A DNA stretch of 64,000 nt, taken from the NCBI RefSeq assembly GCF_003024525.3, contig NZ_CP035934.2, positions 2,976,001-3,040,000 of the forward strand. Reading direction: 5' to 3'. The DNA is from Acinetobacter cumulans (lineage in GTDB: Bacteria > Pseudomonadota > Gammaproteobacteria > Pseudomonadales > Moraxellaceae). The notes beneath the pieces are model-generated. The model made no database searches. It worked only from the letters and a program-made list of their open reading frames with translations, and was not told the origin of the DNA. The first letter of the stretch is position 1, and every line of letters begins with the position of its first letter. Made by a program: the position numbers and the translations under genes. Below are positions 26,705 through 36,280 of this stretch, piece by piece.

Positions 26705-27688
26705 TTAAACCAAGACACGATTTACTTTAATATATTTGTTTTTTTCAATATCTTTAAAATCAATCCATCCTGAATGAATTGTCTCAATTGCTTCCTCATA
26801 ATTTCTTATATTTAAATCTGTCTTTTTTAAGTATTCAATAACATCTGACATTTTTGCCCAACCATCATTGACGGCATATATATTAATTGCTTTTTGAACT
26901 AGCCGTAAAAAAGAGCTAAAACTACTTTTCCGAAGGTACATTTGGCTACCTTTCATTTTGGTCTCAAACACACCTAGTGCCTTAATTAATGTTGAAAGCT
27001 TATCTGATCCATAGTTTCTTGTATCAAAATCAGGCTTTACCGCATTAATATACCCTCCAACTAAACCTAAATAAGCCCATCCACTATCGTCTGAATTATC
27101 TTTCACAGCCTTATAAATCAAATTTAATGTAGCTTTATCTATATCTAATTTTAAATTTTCTTTTTCGAGTTTTTCATTTTTTAATGGCTCTTTAATATTA
27201 TTCTTACTATCTGTTAGATCAGTTGCCTCTCTCATCTCTTCTTTTTCAACTGTGAGCAGATTTTCAACCGAAATAAATTTATCACATGCTTTCTTAAATG
27301 CTTCTGGCGTAGTTTTTTTTCCAAAACCAAAAACAGTAAGCCCGTTTTCACGAATACGGGATGCTAATGGCGTAAAATCACTATCACTTGAAACAATGCA
27401 AAAACCATCTAATGCGCCTGCATACAATAAATCCATCGCATCAATAATTAAAATCATATCCGTAGCATCTTTACCTTTTGTGTAGGCAAATTGCTGTACA
27501 GGCGTAATTGCATGAGGAAGTAAAACATCTCTCCAATTTTTTAATGTTTCACTACTCCAATCACCATATACTCGCTTGACACTAGCTATTCCGTATTTTG
27601 CGACTTCTTCAAGTACCGAAGGTATCGCCTGTATAGATGAGTTATCAGCATCGATCAAAACTGCAAATTTTTTAGTTTGTAATTCCAT
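26705..27688 (-). CDS. NYN-domain RNase-like protein with LOTUS/OST-HTH domain
   Basis: The 327-residue protein has an N-terminal NYN (PIN-like) nuclease domain: acidic D-A-D-N-S (about 12-16), G-K-D-A-T-D-M-I-L-I-I-D, and S-S-D-S-D-F-T-P-L-A, giving the conserved aspartates. A LOTUS/OST-HTH RNA-binding domain follows at about 185-255 (WAYLGLVGGYINAV ... Y-G-S-D-K-L-S-T-L-I), then a helical tail. The base composition is clearly lower in GC than its neighbours (10 G/C in 27121-27180). ATG 27688 follows GGGGAAAG; a TTG four codons upstream is rejected. Confidence 0.85.
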   Translation of the reverse strand: MELQTKKFAVLIDADNSSIQAIPSVLEEVAKYGIASVKRVYGDWSSETLKNWRDVLLPHAITPVQQFAYTKGKDATDMILIIDAMDLLYAGALDGFCIVSSDSDFTPLASRIRENGLTVFGFGKKTTPEAFKKACDKFISVENLLTVEKEEMREATDLTDSKNNIKEPLKNEKLEKENLKLDIDKATLNLIYKAVKDNSDDSGWAYLGLVGGYINAVKPDFDTRNYGSDKLSTLIKALGVFETKMKGSQMYLRKSSFSSFLRLVQKAINIYAVNDGWAKMSDVIEYLKKTDLNIRNYEEAIETIHSGWIDFKDIEKNKYIKVNRVLV

Positions 27689-27746
27689 CTTTCCCCACAA
27701 AAAATTATTTATTTCAAATTGTTGCCTTTATTTATATTGCCATAAA

Positions 27747-27778
27747 AAATGCCGGCAATCGCCAGCATTTTTTACATC
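27747..27778 (-). terminator. topA terminator
   Basis: AATGCCGGC-AATC-GCCAGCATT (one mismatch) with a T run on the minus strand lies just past the topA stop. Confidence 0.75.
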
Positions 27779-27785
27779 TTAAAAT

Positions 27786-30428
27786 TTACGCTTCAATCCA
27801 CTTTCCATCTTGGTAAACCAATGACCACTTGGTTTGTTTCCCTTCAGGCGTTTCAGAACCTACATATTGTGCTTGGTTCTTACGGCTAAATTTCACCAAG
27901 GTTGGATTACCTTCAGGGTCTACATCTGGTGCTTGTAAAATAAACTGATATTTTGGATCCAGTTGTTCTGCAACACTGCGTAGCTCGGCTACTTTTGGCG
28001 CACGTGTTTCACGAATTTTCGGGAACTTGCTAGCAGCCAAGAATAAACCTGCAGCACCATCACGAAGAACAAAGAAGTCGTCGTGTTTTACTGAACGGAG
28101 ATGTTCCATCTTGATTGGATCAACACGCGGTGGTGCAGCTTGACCATTCTTCAGCACTTTACGCGTGTTATCACAACTTGTGCACGCGAAATACGGGCCA
28201 AAGCGACCAGTTTTCAGTTGCATCTCGCCATCACATTTGTCACATGGAATGGTTGGACCATCATAACCCTTAATTTTGAACTCACCTTCTTCAAGCTCAA
28301 AACCATTACAGTCTGGGTTATTACCACAAATATGTAATTTACGACCGCCGTCAATCACGTAGCTGTCCATCGCTGTTTCACAGATCGGACAGCGTTTTTT
28401 CGACATTAAGTCCGCTGTTTCTGCTGCATCATCATCAGATAATGCCGCTAAGGACTCAACAGGTGTTAAGTTTAATGTGCCTTTACAACGCTCTTTAGGT
28501 GGCAAGTTATAGCCTGAACACCCTAAGAAAACGCCCGTCGTACCCGTACGAATCTGCATTGGACGTTCACATTCTTTACAGTGAACAGCTGCAACTTCTA
28601 CAGGTAAGTTACGGCGCATACCGCCTTCACCTTGCGCATTGGTTAAACGTGTTTTGAAATCACCATAGAAGCTATTCAGTAACTCTTTCCAATTACGCTC
28701 GCCATCTGCAACTTTATCCAGCTGACCTTCTAAGTCTGCGGTAAAGTCATAATTCATTAGGTTATTAAAACTTTCATCCAAGCGGTCTGTCACAATCTCA
28801 CCCATCTTCTCTGCAAAGAGACGACGGTTTTCAAGCTTCACATAACCACGGTCTTGAATGGTTGAAATAATAGCGGCATAAGTCGATGGGCGGCCAATGC
28901 CTTTTTTCTCTAACTCTTTGACCAATGATGCTTCAGTAAAGCGTGCTGGTGGCTTAGTAAAGTGCTGTGATGGATCTAACTTTTCAAGTTTAAGCACTTC
29001 ACCGACTTTCACCGCAGGCAACAGTACATCATCATCAGATTTGTTTTGCCCACGTACTTTGGTAAAACCATCAAACACTAAGGTACGACCTTTGGCTTTA
29101 AGTTCTACACCATTGGCATCCACTAAAATAGTCGAAGATAAATATTCTGCTGGCGTCATTTGGCACGCTACAAACTGACGCCAAATGAGGTCATATAAGC
29201 GTTGAGCATCACGCTCTACACCCACTAAGCTATCGCCTTTTAAGCCCACAGTTGAAGGACGAATCGCTTCATGGGCCTCTTGTGCACCGGCTTTGTTGCC
29301 ATAACGATTTGGCTTGGCTGGTAAATACTTCTCACCAAACTCAGACTCAATATGGCCACGAACCATATTTACCGCATCATCACTCAAGAATGTTGAGTCT
29401 GTACGCATATAGGTAATAAAACCTGCTTCATACAAACGCTGTGCCAGCATCATAGTTTTCTTCACAGAGAAACCTAAACGCGTGCTGGCTGCTTGTTGTA
29501 ATGTTGAAGTGATATACGGCGCGCTTGGATTGACCTTGGTTGGCTTATCTTCACGTGCTGAAACGGTATAGTTGGCATCTTTTATCAGATTTAATAACGC
29601 ATCAGTTTGCGCTTTGTTCTGAAGTTTAAGTGTTTTGCCATTTTGCTTTACGGCTTCTAAGCGAATGTCATCTTTTGCAGATTTGGTATCTGCAAAGACT
29701 TGCCAGTATTCCTCTGGAATAAACGCACGAATATCTCGTTCACGCTCGACCACCAGCTTAACCGCAACAGACTGTACTCGACCTGCCGATAAACCACGGG
29801 CAATTTTTTCCCACAGCAATGGCGAAATCATAAAGCCAACAACACGGTCCAAGAAACGACGTGCTTGCTGTGCATTCACTTTGTTGGTATCTAAGCGCGA
29901 TGGATTTTTAAAGGCTTCTTGAATGGCATTTTTGGTGATCTCGTTAAATACCACACGCTGATAACGTGAATCGTCACCACCAATCACTTCTTTTAAGTGC
30001 CAAGCGATCGCTTCCCCTTCACGGTCCAAGTCCGTTGCGAGATAAACCTCGTCAACCTGCGAAGCAAGCTTTTTCAGTTCTGAAACGACATTTTCTTTAC
30101 CAGGAAGCACTTCATAATGCGCTTTCCAATCATGTTCTGGGTCAACCCCCATACGATTAACCAAAGCATTTTGAGCTTTTTCAGCCTTCTGTTCATCGGT
30201 TAATTTGGTACGAGTTGCAGGTTTTTTTTCTGCAGTTTTTGCTGAGCCACCTGTTGGTAAGTCACGTACGTGACCCACAGATGATTTAACAATGTAATCC
30301 GAACCTAAATATTTATTGATTGTTTTCGCTTTTGCAGGCGACTCCACAATCACCAAGGCACGCTTCTTACCAGCTTCGGGAGATTGCGCTGTGCTGCTTT
30401 TTGATGTGGACCGAGGAGCGTTCGCCAT
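27786..30428 (-). CDS. topA: DNA topoisomerase I
   Basis: The 880-residue type IA topoisomerase relaxes negative supercoils. After an Acinetobacter-typical N-terminal Ser/Lys arm, the TOPRIM domain opens with [15 protein letters not shown] and has [12 protein letters not shown]. The active-site tyrosine is in F-I-T-Y-M-R-T-D-S. Three C-terminal zinc-ribbon units follow ([23 protein letters not shown]) and a final basic tail. The gene is followed by a terminator and the NYN gene. Confidence 0.97.
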   Translation of the reverse strand: MANAPRSTSKSSTAQSPEAGKKRALVIVESPAKAKTINKYLGSDYIVKSSVGHVRDLPTGGSAKTAEKKPATRTKLTDEQKAEKAQNALVNRMGVDPEHDWKAHYEVLPGKENVVSELKKLASQVDEVYLATDLDREGEAIAWHLKEVIGGDDSRYQRVVFNEITKNAIQEAFKNPSRLDTNKVNAQQARRFLDRVVGFMISPLLWEKIARGLSAGRVQSVAVKLVVERERDIRAFIPEEYWQVFADTKSAKDDIRLEAVKQNGKTLKLQNKAQTDALLNLIKDANYTVSAREDKPTKVNPSAPYITSTLQQAASTRLGFSVKKTMMLAQRLYEAGFITYMRTDSTFLSDDAVNMVRGHIESEFGEKYLPAKPNRYGNKAGAQEAHEAIRPSTVGLKGDSLVGVERDAQRLYDLIWRQFVACQMTPAEYLSSTILVDANGVELKAKGRTLVFDGFTKVRGQNKSDDDVLLPAVKVGEVLKLEKLDPSQHFTKPPARFTEASLVKELEKKGIGRPSTYAAIISTIQDRGYVKLENRRLFAEKMGEIVTDRLDESFNNLMNYDFTADLEGQLDKVADGERNWKELLNSFYGDFKTRLTNAQGEGGMRRNLPVEVAAVHCKECERPMQIRTGTTGVFLGCSGYNLPPKERCKGTLNLTPVESLAALSDDDAAETADLMSKKRCPICETAMDSYVIDGGRKLHICGNNPDCNGFELEEGEFKIKGYDGPTIPCDKCDGEMQLKTGRFGPYFACTSCDNTRKVLKNGQAAPPRVDPIKMEHLRSVKHDDFFVLRDGAAGLFLAASKFPKIRETRAPKVAELRSVAEQLDPKYQFILQAPDVDPEGNPTLVKFSRKNQAQYVGSETPEGKQTKWSLVYQDGKWIEA

Positions 30429-30460
30429 AATTAACCATTAATCCTGTTTTATTTAAATAA

Positions 30461-30910
30461 TTAAAGTTCAGCCAAAGAATGTAAATATGCTTTCATATCT
30501 TCAAGCTGTGTTGCTCTGAGGTCTGATTCTTCATCCCAGAATATACCCACACAGTTCGCCTGCATATCAATAGCATAAATGCCCTTTAATGCAACGGGTA
30601 AATCCTTAAACTTGTCGTCGCCATACACCAATTCTAGTTTTTGATCGACCACACGCGCACGCATTAAGGGTAAGCGGGCATCTGGAATTAAAACACTGTA
30701 GTACGCCACCATACTGGCACGTTTCTCAGACGCCATTGGGATTTTTGTCCACTCTGGTGCGGCCACCAAACGCGGGTGCAAAGACATTTTTCGCGCCTTA
30801 TCACGCATAATGCCCAAAGCCTTTTCACGAGGATTGACCCGAAGTCCAAAAATAGACCCTAACACAAACACAACAATGAAGACTGTAATCCAAATTCCAG
30901 TATTTTCCAT
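30461..30910 (-). CDS. Membrane-anchored conserved protein, function unknown
   Basis: The 149-residue protein has one N-terminal helix (about 6-24, W-I-T-V-F-I-V-V-F-V-L-G-S) with R-V-N-P-R-E-K-A after it, then a soluble domain of mixed strands. It precedes topA by 33 bases and is probably co-transcribed. I do not recognise a family. Confidence 0.65.
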   Translation of the reverse strand: MENTGIWITVFIVVFVLGSIFGLRVNPREKALGIMRDKARKMSLHPRLVAAPEWTKIPMASEKRASMVAYYSVLIPDARLPLMRARVVDQKLELVYGDDKFKDLPVALKGIYAIDMQANCVGIFWDEESDLRATQLEDMKAYLHSLAEL

Positions 30911-31242
30911 AGCACAACCTTTACATTCCTTTATTAGAGTTGCACAAGCACAATATAAAAGGCAAGATCAAAATAATTAATGCTCAGCTTATTTGTTCAT
31001 TTTCGATAAAATGAATCCTTTGATTTGCACGGCTTTTGTACCATTCCACCTTTTCTTCCAACAGCGTGTCGTCTAAAAAGGCCTGTACTCTAAAAAACTG
31101 GCCTATGTTAAAACAAGCTTTTATTCGCGTTCTGTGACAATCACGTAAAACACTGATGATTTATTGGGCATCTCTAACAACCAGCGAAATCGTAGGCATG
31201 AAAAAGGCGATTTTTTAAAACCGCCTTGGATCGACATGCGCA
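30911..31242. other. Intergenic region, no gene seen
   Basis: This 332-base gap lies between two minus-strand genes. Apart from a hairpin terminator at 31203-31230 it shows no open frame of note on either strand, no tRNA-like fold and no repeat. Promoter elements for the gene at 30461-30910 are presumably at its low end. Confidence 0.5.
31203..31230 (-). terminator. Terminator of the gene at 31243
   Basis: On the minus strand AAGGCG pairs with CGCCTT across an AT-rich loop and is followed by T's, 13 bases past the stop codon. Confidence 0.6.
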
Positions 31243-32235
31243 TTAATTTAAAAACATTTCATGACTATAAATGACTTCATGACCATTCCAATAAATATAA
31301 CCTTTATCCAATAATTCTTTGAGTAATAAACGAATATCAGATTGCGGGAACATTTCACTCAGCACATCACGTAGCGCATAAATATCTTTGGGTTTTTGCG
31401 CATTTAACAGGTTAAGTTTTTTAATGACTTCCAACTGTACGGGGTCAACTTGCGCAAAGTTGCGATATAAATCCAGTACTTGTATATCAGAATCCCCTAC
31501 TGATTGTTCTTCGCCTGTAGGTTTATTTAGCTGGGCCATAGCGTCACTTAAATTGGTCACAGGTGCAACCGATTCCGTTTGCTCTAAATCCAGTTTTAGC
31601 CACTGTTTGAGTATCTTTTTACGGAAATTCACCTGCTCATCATAGCGCTTTACAATTTTCAGGTTAATCAACATTCCCACCAAATGCTGTGCTTTTTCAG
31701 GCAAAACTTGCAAGATGTTTTCAACTGAATTTCTCAGTGCTTCAACCGTATTTGGCTTACCTGTCATTTTACCTAAAGCATCGCAATATTTTTTCACCAA
31801 TTGCAAATGTGGTTTCGCCTTAATGGTGCTTACACTCGGCAAATGATGCGGTTCGCTGTGAGCGGCAGGTATGTCTTCTTGAATTTGAATTAAGCTACAT
31901 GAAATATCTGCATTACTCAGCATATCTAATAGCATTTCGCTACTGTCCATCGCCGAGATAATTTCGACATGACTGTCTGATTCCAATAAAGCCATTAATT
32001 GCCCAACCACAACAGCATATTCAAATTCTTTTTGCGCCGCACTTGGCGTGTCTAGAATAATAATCTTCCCACTGCTGACCCAGCTTGAAAATTCTGTTAA
32101 ATCCTCAAGCGAATATTCAAAATATCCTTTGCAATTCAATAGATATAAAACAGGATAATGTTCAATAATTTCGCGCAACAGACTGGCCGTTGGCATATTA
32201 TTTTCTAAATCAAGCAATACGGCTTTGGAACTCAT
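31243..32235 (-). CDS. Unrecognised protein with PIN/NYN-like N terminus
   Basis: The 330-residue protein opens S-K-A-V-L-L-D-L-E-N-N, which resembles the first acidic strand of NYN/PIN nucleases (D-x-E-N), and continues with alternating hydrophobic strands ('VLYLLNCKG', 'KIIILDTPS', 'VEIISAMDS') that suggest a Rossmann-like PIN fold. The later NYN aspartates are not convincingly conserved. A linker with Glu/Asp at about 215-245 leads to a C-terminal winged-helix-like part ending in L-L-L-K-E-L-L-D-K-G-Y-I-Y-W. No function is assigned. Confidence 0.55.
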   Translation of the reverse strand: MSSKAVLLDLENNMPTASLLREIIEHYPVLYLLNCKGYFEYSLEDLTEFSSWVSSGKIIILDTPSAAQKEFEYAVVVGQLMALLESDSHVEIISAMDSSEMLLDMLSNADISCSLIQIQEDIPAAHSEPHHLPSVSTIKAKPHLQLVKKYCDALGKMTGKPNTVEALRNSVENILQVLPEKAQHLVGMLINLKIVKRYDEQVNFRKKILKQWLKLDLEQTESVAPVTNLSDAMAQLNKPTGEEQSVGDSDIQVLDLYRNFAQVDPVQLEVIKKLNLLNAQKPKDIYALRDVLSEMFPQSDIRLLLKELLDKGYIYWNGHEVIYSHEMFLN

Positions 32236-32432
32236 AATCAGAAAAATCGTGCAGGAATTTTATTCAGATGCGCATTACAGCGGTACATACCGCAAAGGTC
32301 AAGCGATCTTATTCAGGAATTGTAAATCATCATGAATTTAGCAAATGCAATATCAAACACACAGAAGCGTTTTCCATTGAAAAACGCGCATCTATGATAT
32401 TTATTTGCATTTATCCAGTATGTATCTGGCCA

Positions 32433-32678
32433 TTAATAGTGTGGTGGGCGATTGGTCATTGGATCGAAGGCTGCAATTCCTTCAGATAAATCTGCAGACT
32501 CAACGCGCTGGTAAAGTAGCTGCATCTGCTTCTTTAAATTAGCTATTTCCACCGATTGAAGTGCGACTTGATCATTCAGTTGTTCAACTAAATCGTCTAA
32601 AAATGCAATTCGGACTTGCAAATCTTCAATGGGTGCGGAAAATGACGCCTGATTATCCAAATTCTGTTGTTTAGTCAT
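32433..32678 (-). CDS. slyX: SlyX-family protein
   Basis: The 81-residue protein is mostly one coiled-coil helix: I-E-D-L-Q-V-R-I-A-F-L-D-D-L-V-E-Q-L-N, then heptads to about residue 60, and the C-terminal S-x-x-x-x-x-P-P-H-Y signature of SlyX. Its role is unknown. It is divergent from uup with a short shared region. The stretch 32236-32432 holds nothing I can call. Confidence 0.85.
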   Translation of the reverse strand: MTKQQNLDNQASFSAPIEDLQVRIAFLDDLVEQLNDQVALQSVEIANLKKQMQLLYQRVESADLSEGIAAFDPMTNRPPHY

Positions 32679-32712
32679 TTTAAGTCCTCATTTGAGATTT
32701 TCAGGAAACATT

Positions 32713-34611
32713 ATGGCCTATATTACTTTAAGGGATGTCCAACTAGCGTTTGGTGGACCTGCCTTGCTCGACGGCGCGAATTTTAACTTAGAACGCGGCG
32801 AACGAGTGTGTTTGATTGGCCGTAATGGTGAAGGTAAGTCTACTTTACTTAAACTGATTGAGGGAAGCTTATTGCCCGATCATGGTGAAATTGCGCTACA
32901 AAACGGCATCACCATTTCGATGTTGACGCAAGATGTACCCATGTCATCAGGTAAAGTTGCAGATATCGTTGCCGAAGGTGCGGGTGAAGCAGCCGCAATT
33001 TTAAAAGCCTACCATGAAGCCAGCGAATCATGTGTACTGGGTGATATGGATGCTTGCGAACGCATGGGCGAATTGCAACATCAAATGGATTTACATGATG
33101 GCTGGTCACTTGAAACTAAAGTGAATGCCATTTTAAGCAAAATGGGCCTAGACCCAGAGGCAGACCTTTCAGACTTATCTGGTGGTCGTAAACGTCGTGT
33201 GCTCTTGGCACGTGCGCTATTAACACAACCTGATGTGTTATTACTCGACGAACCAACCAACCATTTGGATGTTGAAAGCATTGAATGGTTAGAAAAGTTC
33301 TTACTCGATCAAAACAATTTAACTTTATTGTTTATTTCGCATGACCGTGCATTTGTCGACAGTCTAGCTACACGTATTGTTGAATTAGACCGCGGTATTT
33401 TGCGTAGCTATGAAGGTAACTATTCACGTTACCTCGATCTCAAAGCACAGCAAATGGAAGCTGAAGAAAAGCAAAATGCACTGTTCGACAAACGCCTAGC
33501 CGAAGAAGAAGTCTGGATTCGTCAGGGCATTAAAGCGCGTCGTACGCGTAATGAAGGCCGTGTTCGTGCTTTAAAAGAACTTCGCGAGCAATCCAAAGCA
33601 CGTCGTTCACAACAAGGTAAAGTGACGATGGCGACGCAAGAAGCGAGTCGCTCAGGCAAAGTGGTATTCGAAATTGATAACCTAAGCGTACGCTTTGGCG
33701 ACAATGCACCAATTATCAAAGATTTCTCTGCATTGGTATTGCGTGGCGATCGTATTGGCTTAGTAGGTGATAACGGTGTAGGTAAAACAACACTGATTAA
33801 AGCCATTTTAGGTGAACAAGAACACACTGGCGTAGTAAAAACAGGTACTCAACTTGAAGTGGCATACTTTGACCAATTACGTAATGCACTTGATCTTGAA
33901 AAATCAGTAAAAGATAACGTATCTGAAGGTTCTGATCATGTCGATGTAAATGGTAGCCGTCGTCATATTTACAGCTACTTACAAGACTTCTTGTTCTCTC
34001 CAGAACGTGCGCGTACGCCAGTAAAAGCACTGTCTGGCGGTGAACGTAACCGTATCTTATTGGCTAAGCTCTTACTTAAACCATCTAACCTCATTGTGAT
34101 GGATGAACCAACCAACGACTTAGATATGGTGACCTTAGAACTGCTTGAAGAAATGCTCGGCAACTACAAAGGCACTTTATTGTTGATTTCGCATGACCGT
34201 GCATTTATGGACAACGTTGTGACCTCTACATGGGTATTTGATGGTAAAGGCACCATTGATGAATATGTGGGTGGTTATCAAGATTATTTAGAGCAACGCC
34301 CAGATCAAACAGTCGTTGATCAAAAAAGTGCGGTAAAAAAAGCCGTTGCAAAAGCGGAAGCTGCAGCCACTGCTCCTGCAAAAAAAGTGAAGTTGAGTTA
34401 TAAAGACCAACGTGCGCTGGATCAACTCCCTGCCGAAATTGAAGCCTTAGAACAGGAGCAAGCACAGCTTTCTGAAAAGCTTGCAGATGGCTCTTGGTTT
34501 ATGAAAGATGCAGATGCAGCGACTCAAGCTTCACAGCGTTTGGCTGAAATTGATGATCTGATGTTAGAAAAAATGGAGCGCTTAGAAGAATTGGAAAATA
34601 TGACCAAGTAA
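32713..34611 (+). CDS. uup: ABC-F ATPase Uup
   Basis: The 632-residue soluble protein has two ABC domains (Walker A G-R-N-G-E-G-K-S-T and G-D-N-G-V-G-K-T-T; signatures L-S-G-G-R-K and L-S-G-G-E-R; Walker B L-L-L-D-E-P-T-N-H-L-D and I-V-M-D-E-P-T-N-D-L-D), a linker with R-R-T-R-N-E-G-R-V-R, and the C-terminal coiled coil typical of Uup. Family members bind ribosomes and branched DNA intermediates and limit transposon excision. The ATG at 32713 is preceded by CAGGAAA; an in-frame TTG 7 codons earlier is rejected. Confidence 0.92.
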   Translation: MAYITLRDVQLAFGGPALLDGANFNLERGERVCLIGRNGEGKSTLLKLIEGSLLPDHGEIALQNGITISMLTQDVPMSSGKVADIVAEGAGEAAAILKAYHEASESCVLGDMDACERMGELQHQMDLHDGWSLETKVNAILSKMGLDPEADLSDLSGGRKRRVLLARALLTQPDVLLLDEPTNHLDVESIEWLEKFLLDQNNLTLLFISHDRAFVDSLATRIVELDRGILRSYEGNYSRYLDLKAQQMEAEEKQNALFDKRLAEEEVWIRQGIKARRTRNEGRVRALKELREQSKARRSQQGKVTMATQEASRSGKVVFEIDNLSVRFGDNAPIIKDFSALVLRGDRIGLVGDNGVGKTTLIKAILGEQEHTGVVKTGTQLEVAYFDQLRNALDLEKSVKDNVSEGSDHVDVNGSRRHIYSYLQDFLFSPERARTPVKALSGGERNRILLAKLLLKPSNLIVMDEPTNDLDMVTLELLEEMLGNYKGTLLLISHDRAFMDNVVTSTWVFDGKGTIDEYVGGYQDYLEQRPDQTVVDQKSAVKKAVAKAEAAATAPAKKVKLSYKDQRALDQLPAEIEALEQEQAQLSEKLADGSWFMKDADAATQASQRLAEIDDLMLEKMERLEELENMTK

Positions 34612-34621
34612 TTCTACGCAC

Positions 34622-34656
34622 ACAAAAAAACGCCACTTCACGTGGCGTTTTTTTGT
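34622..34656 (+). terminator. uup terminator
   Basis: AACGCCAC-TTCA-GTGGCGTT hairpin with long A and T runs. Confidence 0.85.
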
Positions 34657-34788
34657 GAACTGAAAAAGCGATCTTCTAACAGCACATTTTGCTTCAAAAT
34701 AAGCCTTAAGATTGCATTAAGATGATTGACATCTCGCATTCACTTTAACTTCAACCAATCCACTGATTTGGCCCAGCCTAGGACCCGT

Positions 34789-35307
34789 ATGCATTCAAAA
34801 GACTTTGCCAATACCGTGTATGTGGTCAAAATTTTATCTTGTGCCATTATCATGGTTTTACTGGCATTAATTTTTGATAAAGACAAAGACACCAATTTCT
34901 TTTTATGGGGCTCATTAACTGCATTTTTCACCCTGCAATATGACTTAAAACAAAAAATTAACTTTAACCAAGTCACGGGCAATTTTATTGGCTCAGTGGT
35001 CGGAATTATCATTTGGATTGCCATGTCCAAAGCCAGTTTTTTACACCTCTATTATATTAATTTGGAATACTTATTTTTGGTGATCGGCATTACCCTCACC
35101 ACCATTATTTGCGTAAGCTGTAAGGCCAGCCAATTTACTGGCATTGCATTATCGAGCTTTTTGATTGTCACCGTGTACGACGTTGGTCACCACACAATTG
35201 ATGGCGCATTATTAAGAATTGCCTACTGCTTGATTGGCTGTCTTGTCGCTTTTTTAATTGAAAAAATTTCCTTAGCGATTTTGAGCAAAATATCACATCT
35301 TAGTTAA
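34789..35307 (+). CDS. Six-helix membrane protein, FUSC/aromatic-exporter-like
   Basis: The 172-residue protein has six predicted helices in an arrangement like the membrane half of FUSC/ArAE exporters, but without the soluble half, so the assignment is tentative. ATG 34789 follows AGGA at 5 bases; the longer frame starting at TTG 34726 has no ribosome-binding site. Confidence 0.6.
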   Translation: MHSKDFANTVYVVKILSCAIIMVLLALIFDKDKDTNFFLWGSLTAFFTLQYDLKQKINFNQVTGNFIGSVVGIIIWIAMSKASFLHLYYINLEYLFLVIGITLTTIICVSCKASQFTGIALSSFLIVTVYDVGHHTIDGALLRIAYCLIGCLVAFLIEKISLAILSKISHLS

Positions 35308-35414
35308 ATACATATTGAAAAGAACCTGATTGGTGATTCTGACTTCAATCAACTTTGGTTTTCATCCCAAAGCTTGCTATGGTGCAATGCAGAATGCTGA
35401 AAAAGGATGGAAAT

Positions 35415-36176
35415 ATGCACATTCGTGATCAAATTGTCTTAGTGACTGGTGGTGCACGTGGACTCGGTTTAGCCATTACACAAGCGCTGATTGCAGAAGG
35501 CGCAAAAGTGGTGGTGAACTATCATTCAAGCCAACACACAGCGGCGCAGTTGATGGCGCAACATCCAAAGCAAGTATTTGCAGTGCAAGCCGATGTGACC
35601 AACAAAGCCGAAGTTGAACGTTTATTTGCGCAAGCTAAAGCACACTTTGGGACAGCCATTCATTCCGTTGTTAACAATGCTTTGGTACATTTTGAATTTA
35701 ATGGTGATGCACGCCCAAAGCTAGAAGACCTCACTGCTGAAGGCATGACGCGCCAATTTGATGGCGCTGTATTGGCTGCACTCTATACCACACAAGCAGC
35801 CCTTGCCGATATGAAACAAGCAGGCTTTGGCCGCATTGTGAATATTGGAACCAATTTAGTCCAAAACCCTGTCGTGCCTTATCATGACTACACCACCGCC
35901 AAAGCTGCATTATTGGCTTTTACCCGTACAGCAGCGCAAGATTTGGGCCAATATGGCATTAACGTCAATATGCTATCAGGTGGTTTACTGCAAAGCACCG
36001 ATGCCAGCAAAGCAACGCCAGATTTTGTTTTTGACTTAATTGCATCTTCTACCCCGCTACGCCGTGTAACCACACCAGACGAATTTGCCGCTGCGATTCT
36101 CATGTTCTTATCACCTTATTCACGTGCGGTAACAGGTCAAAACCTCATTGTTGATGGTGGCTTAGTCAAAGGTTAA
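35415..36176 (+). CDS. SDR-family oxidoreductase (FabG-like)
   Basis: The 253-residue short-chain dehydrogenase has G-G-A-R-G-L-G (about 13-19), the V-N-N-A strand, the catalytic Y-H-D-Y-T-T-A-K (Tyr/Lys) and a final N-L-I-V-D-G-G. It is usually labelled 3-oxoacyl-ACP reductase, but the D-Y-T-T-A-K variant and isolation from fab genes leave the substrate open. AAAGGATGG lies just before ATG 35415, and the frame's longer version is rejected. Confidence 0.85.
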   Translation: MHIRDQIVLVTGGARGLGLAITQALIAEGAKVVVNYHSSQHTAAQLMAQHPKQVFAVQADVTNKAEVERLFAQAKAHFGTAIHSVVNNALVHFEFNGDARPKLEDLTAEGMTRQFDGAVLAALYTTQAALADMKQAGFGRIVNIGTNLVQNPVVPYHDYTTAKAALLAFTRTAAQDLGQYGINVNMLSGGLLQSTDASKATPDFVFDLIASSTPLRRVTTPDEFAAAILMFLSPYSRAVTGQNLIVDGGLVKG

Positions 36177-36280
36177 AGCAAGTCGCTATTTTCAACCTTG
36201 TGTGCAGGTTGAACTTTCTCTTTCAATTCAGCTTCATGCTAAACTGAATCCTATATTTAACCTGCATACCCTTCTTTTTT

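Noticed and set aside
32268..32489. Plus-strand open frame between the PIN-like gene and slyX
   Set aside because: No ribosome-binding site and no protein-like character; overlaps the slyX 3' end.
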